This document shows, piece after piece, positions 13,666 through 17,498 of a stretch of 17,498 nucleotides of DNA. A program made the translations under genes and the position numbers. The notes beneath the pieces are model-generated. The model saw nothing but the letters and a program-made list of their open reading frames with translations. It was not told the origin of the DNA and searched no databases. How positions within the stretch are numbered: the stretch's first letter is position 1; every line of letters begins with the position of its first letter. The stretch lies in the NCBI GenBank assembly GCA_964389305.1, contig CAYMEK010000079.1, positions 1 through 17,498 on the forward strand, given 5' to 3'. The DNA is from CAYMEK01 sp964389305 (lineage in GTDB: Bacteria > Spirochaetota > Spirochaetia > SZUA-6 > DRHE01).

Positions 13666-14763
13666 TCAGGCTTGCTCCACCGGCGGCCGGTCCCTGAGCG
13701 AGGGGGTTTCCTGCGGTAAGCCCAGCTGACCGCAGGCCCCGCCAACCGCGCTGCCTCTGGAAATCCTGGTCGTGACGGGAACGCCGGCTTTTCTGATAAG
13801 GTCTTCAAACCACTTGATCCGCGCGGCGTCGGGGCTGCGGTAGGCGAGCTGCGGTACAGGATTCCAGGGGATCAGGTTCACCAAAGCCTTGAGCGGGGGC
13901 TCCGGTCTACTACCCCGTACAAAGCGAATCAGGGCCTCAACATCTTCGAGACGGTCGTTGATCCCGCCCATGAGTACGATCTCCAGTGTAATCCGCCTGG
14001 GCGTTGCCTCCTGGTATTCCAGGAGAGCGCGGCGAAGCTCGGGCAGCGGATTACTCCGGGCCACCGGCATGAGCCGGCTGCGCACCCGGGGATCCGCCGA
14101 TATCAAGGATACGGCCAGGCGCAGGCCCAGGCGCCTTGAAGCCAGCGAGCGGATGCCCCGCACCAGACCGCAGGTGGAGATCGTTATGCGCCTGGGGCTC
14201 AAAGCGCTTCCCGCCGGCGAGGTGAACACCTTCACAGCCTGCTCCAGGCGGTCCAGATTGGCCAGGGGCTCACCCATGCCCATGAACACCAGATTGGAGA
14301 TCTCCCGGACGCCGACAGCGCGCATGCGGTCGCGCACATACGCCCTCAGCAATAAGAGCTGCTCGACGATTTCGTGAGCCTCGAGGTCTCTACGGTATCC
14401 GTTTGCGCCTGTGCGGCAAAACCGGCAGCCCATGCCGCAGCCGACCTGGGTCGACAGGCAGGCGGTTCTGCGGCCGCGGCCGTCCTGAAGCAGTACCGCC
14501 TCTACGGAAAGTCCGTCAGAAAGCCGGAAGCCTTGTTTAACGGCGCCGTCCGGACTGCAGAGCCTGGTTCCCGGCTCCAACTCCAGCGTCCTGGCCCGCC
14601 GGGAAAGCTCGGCGCGCAGCTGCTGCGGCAAATCGCTCATGCGGGAAAAATCGAAAACGAGCTTTCTGTGGATCCAGGAGAAAATCTGCCGTCCCCTGAA
14701 CAGAGGGGCCAACCCGAGCTCGGCAGCGAGCTGTCCGGGAGTAAGGGCTGAAACCGAGCTCAT
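13666..14763 (-). CDS. rlmN: Dual-specificity RNA methyltransferase RlmN
   Basis: Radical SAM enzyme that methylates C2 of A2503 in 23S rRNA and of A37 in some tRNAs, tuning translation accuracy. It is 365 aa. The iron-sulfur cluster motif is C109-x3-C113-x2-C116 inside VGCGMGCRFC, followed by the SAM-binding FMGMGEPLAN (160-169) and ISTCGLVRGI (195-204). The C-terminal GGACGQL supplies C344, the mechanistic Cys equivalent to C355 in E. coli. The usual SLHA segment reads SLISAD (219-224), a change from most RlmN. Cfr, which methylates C8, shares these motifs, but the housekeeping context favours RlmN. Its ATG overlaps the TPR gene stop (ATGA, 14763-14760), so it is translated as part of that operon. 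Confidence 0.9.
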   Translation of the reverse strand: MSSVSALTPGQLAAELGLAPLFRGRQIFSWIHRKLVFDFSRMSDLPQQLRAELSRRARTLELEPGTRLCSPDGAVKQGFRLSDGLSVEAVLLQDGRGRRTACLSTQVGCGMGCRFCRTGANGYRRDLEAHEIVEQLLLLRAYVRDRMRAVGVREISNLVFMGMGEPLANLDRLEQAVKVFTSPAGSALSPRRITISTCGLVRGIRSLASRRLGLRLAVSLISADPRVRSRLMPVARSNPLPELRRALLEYQEATPRRITLEIVLMGGINDRLEDVEALIRFVRGSRPEPPLKALVNLIPWNPVPQLAYRSPDAARIKWFEDLIRKAGVPVTTRISRGSAVGGACGQLGLPQETPSLRDRPPVEQA

Positions 14764-15857
14764 CCCCGCTGCAGGCTTTTCAACATCTCCGAGACTCTGG
14801 TGTTCCTGCCCCCTAGGCGCAGAAACCGCGTCATGGTATCGATCGCCGCCTGGGTGTTGCCCATCTTGATGTAGGAGTCGGCAATCTCGGTCACCAGCCG
14901 GTGATTCCTGGGATTGGCAGCCAGCAGCCCGGTCAGCGATTCTATCGCCTGCAGATGGTTTCCCTTGATTTTGTTTATCAGGGCCAGGCCGATTACTGCA
15001 TACATGTCGAACTCGATGTTCAAGGCCCGCTGGTAGCAGGCTTCGGCCTGTTCGAGGTTGCCTAGATTACGATAGGCATCCCCGGCCCGGGTGATGATGA
15101 CCTTGTTGTCGGGGTCGAATTCGAGTATTTTCTCCCAAGCCTCGAGAGACTCTCGGTGACGATTCAGGCCGCGCTGACAGTCGGCGATGCCGAACAGAGC
15201 ATAGAAGTTCATCGGCTCCAGCTCCAGGGCCTGCTCGAAATACGGCAGGCCCTTATGGAAATCCTTGATCTTCCGGTAGCAATTGCCCAGCGAGGTAAGC
15301 ACCTTGATGTTCCCGGGATCGTTACCGAGCATTTTCTCCCAGTACGGGATTGCCTCCGTATAGTACTTGAAATCGAAATGCAGGTGCCCCAAACCGTTCA
15401 AAGCGTAGGGGTTCTCGGGCTGGATCTGCAGAGCCTTGAAATATAGAGCTTTCGACTTCTCGAAATTTTTCGCCTTGCGGTAGGCATCTGCAATGCGGGT
15501 CAGCACGGTCACATCCTGATCGTCCTGATCCAGATACTGCTCCCAGATCTCGATGGCTTTTTGAAAGGCGCCCTGAGCGCGGTAGCAGTCTGCCAACCCG
15601 ACGAGGGCATACTTGTTGCCTGGATGAAACTGTAAACAGGACTGATAGTATTCTATGGCTTTTTCGTAGTTGCCCTGTTTCCTGGAGACCTCCCCGAGCC
15701 CCACCAGGGCGTAGTTGTTCCGGACATTGATTTCCAGGATGGCGTTGAAGCTCGACCCCGCTTCTTCCAGCTTGCCTTCTTTCAAATGCTTGTATCCTGC
15801 CTTGGACAGTTCGGCCTGCCGATCCAGCTCAGAAGAATCGTTCTCCTCGCCGTTCAA
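14760..15857 (-). CDS. TPR protein with ten tandem tetratricopeptide repeats
   Basis: An almost pure TPR solenoid of 365 aa: ten consecutive 34-residue repeats from about residue 16 to the end, with no signal peptide, membrane segment or catalytic domain, so it is probably a cytoplasmic scaffold or partner-binding protein. From the third repeat the units alternate between two subtypes. One carries YALxGLAD and a W-E-K helix B (repeats 3, 5, 7); the other carries VLTRIAD or close variants and a YF-x-x-AL helix B (4, 6, 8). This gives a 68-residue super-period. The chosen start is TTG 15857, whose TTGA overlaps the stop of the preceding gene, with AAGGAG (15873-15868) upstream. An in-frame GTG at 15884 (374 aa) has no ribosome site but cannot be excluded. 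The partner is unknown. Confidence 0.85.
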   Translation of the reverse strand: MNGEENDSSELDRQAELSKAGYKHLKEGKLEEAGSSFNAILEINVRNNYALVGLGEVSRKQGNYEKAIEYYQSCLQFHPGNKYALVGLADCYRAQGAFQKAIEIWEQYLDQDDQDVTVLTRIADAYRKAKNFEKSKALYFKALQIQPENPYALNGLGHLHFDFKYYTEAIPYWEKMLGNDPGNIKVLTSLGNCYRKIKDFHKGLPYFEQALELEPMNFYALFGIADCQRGLNRHRESLEAWEKILEFDPDNKVIITRAGDAYRNLGNLEQAEACYQRALNIEFDMYAVIGLALINKIKGNHLQAIESLTGLLAANPRNHRLVTEIADSYIKMGNTQAAIDTMTRFLRLGGRNTRVSEMLKSLQRG

Positions 15858-16201
15858 CTTTTTGCCTCTCCTTCCTTCAGCCACTTTTTTACGATCAGGA
15901 TTGTTTTTTCAAGCATGGTGTCAACTTTTTTACGGTCCGGGGCCAGCCAGAACATGCGGAAGGCCTCCAGGGGCATCTTCTTTTTCAAGTACATGTTGCC
16001 CAACCGGATCAATCCGTCCGAGTATCCCGTGGTTAGAAAGATTTTTTTGGCCAGTTCGTACTTTTCCTGATTGAACAGCTCGTTTCCTTTGCGTACCAGG
16101 GCCACTCGCTGTTCCTTCGACATCTCCACCGCCTGACTCTGGGATATCTTGAGGAACCCGTCTTGGGGGAGCTTTTTTAGTAGCTCTTCTCTCGCTTTCA
16201 T
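15854..16201 (-). CDS. Small helical-repeat (TPR-like) protein, hypothetical
   Basis: A 115-aa, Lys-rich, all-helical protein. Residues about 31-75 look like one and a half TPR-like hairpins (LVRKGNELFNQEKYELAKKIF, then a GLIRLGNMYLKKKMPLEAFRMFW unit), ending in a helix VDTMLEKTILIVKKWLKEGE. There is no signal peptide. I do not recognise a named family; its position directly before the ten-TPR gene, with overlapping stop and start, suggests the two proteins work together. The start is ATG 16201 with AGGA nine to ten bases upstream; a further in-frame ATG at 16249 lies within the promoter and is rejected. Confidence 0.75.
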   Translation of the reverse strand: MKAREELLKKLPQDGFLKISQSQAVEMSKEQRVALVRKGNELFNQEKYELAKKIFLTTGYSDGLIRLGNMYLKKKMPLEAFRMFWLAPDRKKVDTMLEKTILIVKKWLKEGEAKS

Positions 16202-16219
16202 CGCTTCCCGTCCTAGCAC

Positions 16220-16249
16220 AGTATAAAGCCAGGTCCCCTCGGAAAGCAA
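16220..16249 (-). promoter_or_regulatory. Promoter of the TPR-TPR-rlmN operon
   Basis: On the minus strand: TTGCTT (16249-16244), an 18-base spacer, and TATACT (16225-16220). Start near 16213, giving a leader of about 12 bases before ATG 16201. It fills the short gap after the hisB stop, so the operon need not depend on hisB transcription. Confidence 0.55.
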
Positions 16250-16252
16250 ACC

Positions 16253-16864
16253 CTAGCCGATTCTGCCCTTGGTCGACATTCCCCGCCTGTTCGGACCTGC
16301 CGGCCCTGCCTCGCCAGCAGCCTCATAGGCTTGGCTCAGAGCCACCCCCAGTGCCTTGAACAGGGACTCTGCCATATGATGGCTGTTGTATCCACGGCGT
16401 AGTGTCGCGTGCAGAGTGAGGCGGCCGTGATTGACCAGAGCATTCAGGAACTCCCGCAAAAGCACTACCTCAAAAGAGCCGACCCGCTGCTGGGGAAAAG
16501 AGGCGTCAAACAGGAGATACGGCCGGCCGCAGACATCGATGATGACTTCCGAAAGGGCTTCGTCCATGGGAATCATGGCCAGGGCGAAGCGCCGTACGGG
16601 TCCGTGCTGGTCAACAAGCTTGCTCAGGGTCTCGCCTAGAACGATCCCCGTGTCCTCGACCAGGTGATGCTCGTCCACCTCCAGGTCCCCTCTGCCCTTC
16701 ACGGTCAGCCCGAAATGTCCGTGAAAAGCCATCGCCTCGAGCAGGTGGTCGAAGAACGGTATTCCGGTATCTACAGCGATCTGGCCCTGTGGATCCATGG
16801 TAAGCGCGACCTGGACCTCGGTCTCATTCGTTTTGCGGGTGAAGCTTGCTCTCCTAGGTACCAC
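16253..16864 (-). CDS. hisB: Imidazoleglycerol-phosphate dehydratase
   Basis: Removes water from imidazole glycerol phosphate to form imidazole acetol phosphate, the sixth step of histidine synthesis, in the cytoplasm. The 203-aa length is that of a single-function enzyme without the phosphatase domain fused in E. coli. The manganese-binding His motifs are present: FFDHLLEAMAFHGHF (about 37-51), DEHHLVEDTG (about 64-73) and, in the second half, NSHHMAESLFKAL (about 160-172). The conserved STKGRIG tail is at the end. The start is GTG 16864, six bases after AAGGA. No other his genes lie in the window, so histidine genes are dispersed or continue elsewhere. Its presence argues for a histidine-prototrophic, free-living organism. 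Confidence 0.96.
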   Translation of the reverse strand: MVPRRASFTRKTNETEVQVALTMDPQGQIAVDTGIPFFDHLLEAMAFHGHFGLTVKGRGDLEVDEHHLVEDTGIVLGETLSKLVDQHGPVRRFALAMIPMDEALSEVIIDVCGRPYLLFDASFPQQRVGSFEVVLLREFLNALVNHGRLTLHATLRRGYNSHHMAESLFKALGVALSQAYEAAGEAGPAGPNRRGMSTKGRIG

Positions 16865-16967
16865 TGTCTATCCTTAAAACCGATTCTCTATTCCCGACCG
16901 TGGACCGTCCTGGTTCGGGCATATCGATGCAGTTATTTCAACGAATCGCACAACGATCGATACTGGC

Positions 16968-16996
16968 AGCATATATTAGAGGATCGGCGAATTCAA
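16968..16996 (-). promoter_or_regulatory. Candidate promoter of hisB
   Basis: On the minus strand: TTGAAT (16996-16991), a 17-base spacer, TATGCT (16973-16968). Start near 16961 and a leader of about 97 bases. Both boxes match only four of six positions. I see no his-leader peptide with a run of His codons. Confidence 0.35.
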
Positions 16997-17030
16997 GGTT
17001 AATCTTGTCCAATTTGGTTAAGAAAAATCC

Positions 17031-17059
17031 TTGCAGGTTCCCCGAGGAGCCCGTATAAT
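17031..17059 (+). promoter_or_regulatory. Sigma70 promoter of the radical SAM gene
   Basis: TTGCAG (17031-17036), a 17-base spacer, and a perfect TATAAT (17054-17059). Start near 17066, leader about 51 bases, with GGGAGG (17105-17110) six bases before the ATG. It diverges from the hisB promoter. Confidence 0.75.
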
Positions 17060-17116
17060 ATTGAGTAACTGGTAATTACGTCACCCCGCGCTGGACCATC
17101 ATGAGGGAGGTCTTAT

Positions 17117-17498
17117 ATGTCTCTAAAAACCTACTTCGCTAAGAAAATCGGCGGGAAGAAGATAGCGGGTTGTTTAACCGGCAAACTCGAGGATCTGAGG
17201 AGGCTGACCGAGCTTCAAAATATCCCGGTTAACAACCCGGGGCTGAAAGCGTTTCTGAGAGGCCTTGCCCGGGACATCGACGAGGACAGAGGGATGGCCA
17301 GCCTTTTCGTGCGGCTAGGCCAATTGCTCAATCCTCAATGCAAGAAGAAGCTGGTGGAGAACCTGATTTTCAACTGGGCGGTGACCGGAAGCAAGCTCCG
17401 TTGGGCGCTCAACAGCAAGGACTACTGGGTGCCGAGCCTGGTGGTGGTCAGCCCCACCATGCGCTGCAACCTGAACTGCACGGGCTGCTACTCCGGGC
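17117..17498 (+). CDS. Radical SAM protein, N-terminal part only
   Basis: The first 127 residues of a gene cut by the right edge. A mostly helical, Lys/Arg/Leu-rich extension of about 105 residues precedes the segment VPSLVVVSPTMRCNLNC and the radical SAM cluster motif C-x3-C-x2-C (CNLNCTGC, from residue 117) followed by YSG. The CxGCYSG form resembles uncharacterised radical SAM proteins with SPASM-like relatives, but the product cannot be named from this part. The start is ATG 17117, with GGGAGG six bases upstream. No in-frame stop occurs up to the window end. Confidence 0.85.
   Translation, partial: MSLKTYFAKKIGGKKIAGCLTGKLEDLRRLTELQNIPVNNPGLKAFLRGLARDIDEDRGMASLFVRLGQLLNPQCKKKLVENLIFNWAVTGSKLRWALNSKDYWVPSLVVVSPTMRCNLNCTGCYSG

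Noticed and set aside
1..17498. CRISPR arrays, insertion sequences, prophage or defence genes
   Set aside because: No array-like repeats, transposase or integrase motifs, terminal inverted repeats or phage proteins were found on either strand.

Overview
The window looks like core chromosome of a free-living, fairly GC-rich spirochaete. Three things suggest this. The alanyl-tRNA synthetase stops right after its editing domain (595 aa, no C-Ala), a form I recall from Borrelia and Treponema. A divergent FliG lies a few genes from alaS, and from memory Borrelia burgdorferi has alaS and fliG1 side by side (BB0220/BB0221). There is also an outer-membrane barrel protein and a set of TPR proteins. 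A histidine biosynthesis gene (hisB) points to a prototroph rather than a host-restricted species. The genus cannot be told from the window. I see no insertion sequences, prophage genes or CRISPR arrays.

Layout. Bases 1-426 (minus) hold the N-terminal 142 residues of a CDP-alcohol phosphatidyltransferase. Bases 729-1586 (minus) encode a secreted outer-membrane barrel protein with its own sigma70 promoter. A tRNA-Phe (1881-1953, minus) follows, with a textbook terminator at 1850-1875. The 394 bases between the tRNA and dnaK carry a row of hairpins, a LexA-box-like dyad cluster and a sigma54-like promoter. Then come dnaK and a CbpA-type dnaJ (plus), a zinc-dependent phospholipase-C-like gene, and the operon fliG - asnS - beta-CASP RNase. 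A HAD phosphatase (minus) converges on the RNase gene and diverges from a small TM2-domain protein gene, which is followed by alaS. On the minus strand, hisB is followed by a small helical-repeat protein, a ten-TPR protein and rlmN, the last three translationally coupled or overlapping; rlmN converges on alaS. The right edge holds the start of a radical SAM gene (plus).

How the genes fit together. Most are housekeeping: protein folding (dnaK, dnaJ), translation (asnS, alaS, tRNA-Phe, rlmN), RNA turnover (beta-CASP RNase), membrane lipid synthesis and motility (fliG). The most unusual features are regulatory. Several genes (alaS, fliG, the PLC-like gene, perhaps the HAD gene) lack a Shine-Dalgarno sequence and have promoter-like boxes placed so that transcription would begin within about 0-6 bases of the ATG, which suggests leaderless mRNAs. 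The dnaK upstream region has no CIRCE element and instead shows a sigma54-like box, a perfect CTGT-N8-ACAG dyad and a possible structured RNA. No clearly novel multi-gene system is visible. All calls come from reading the sequence; no database search was run.
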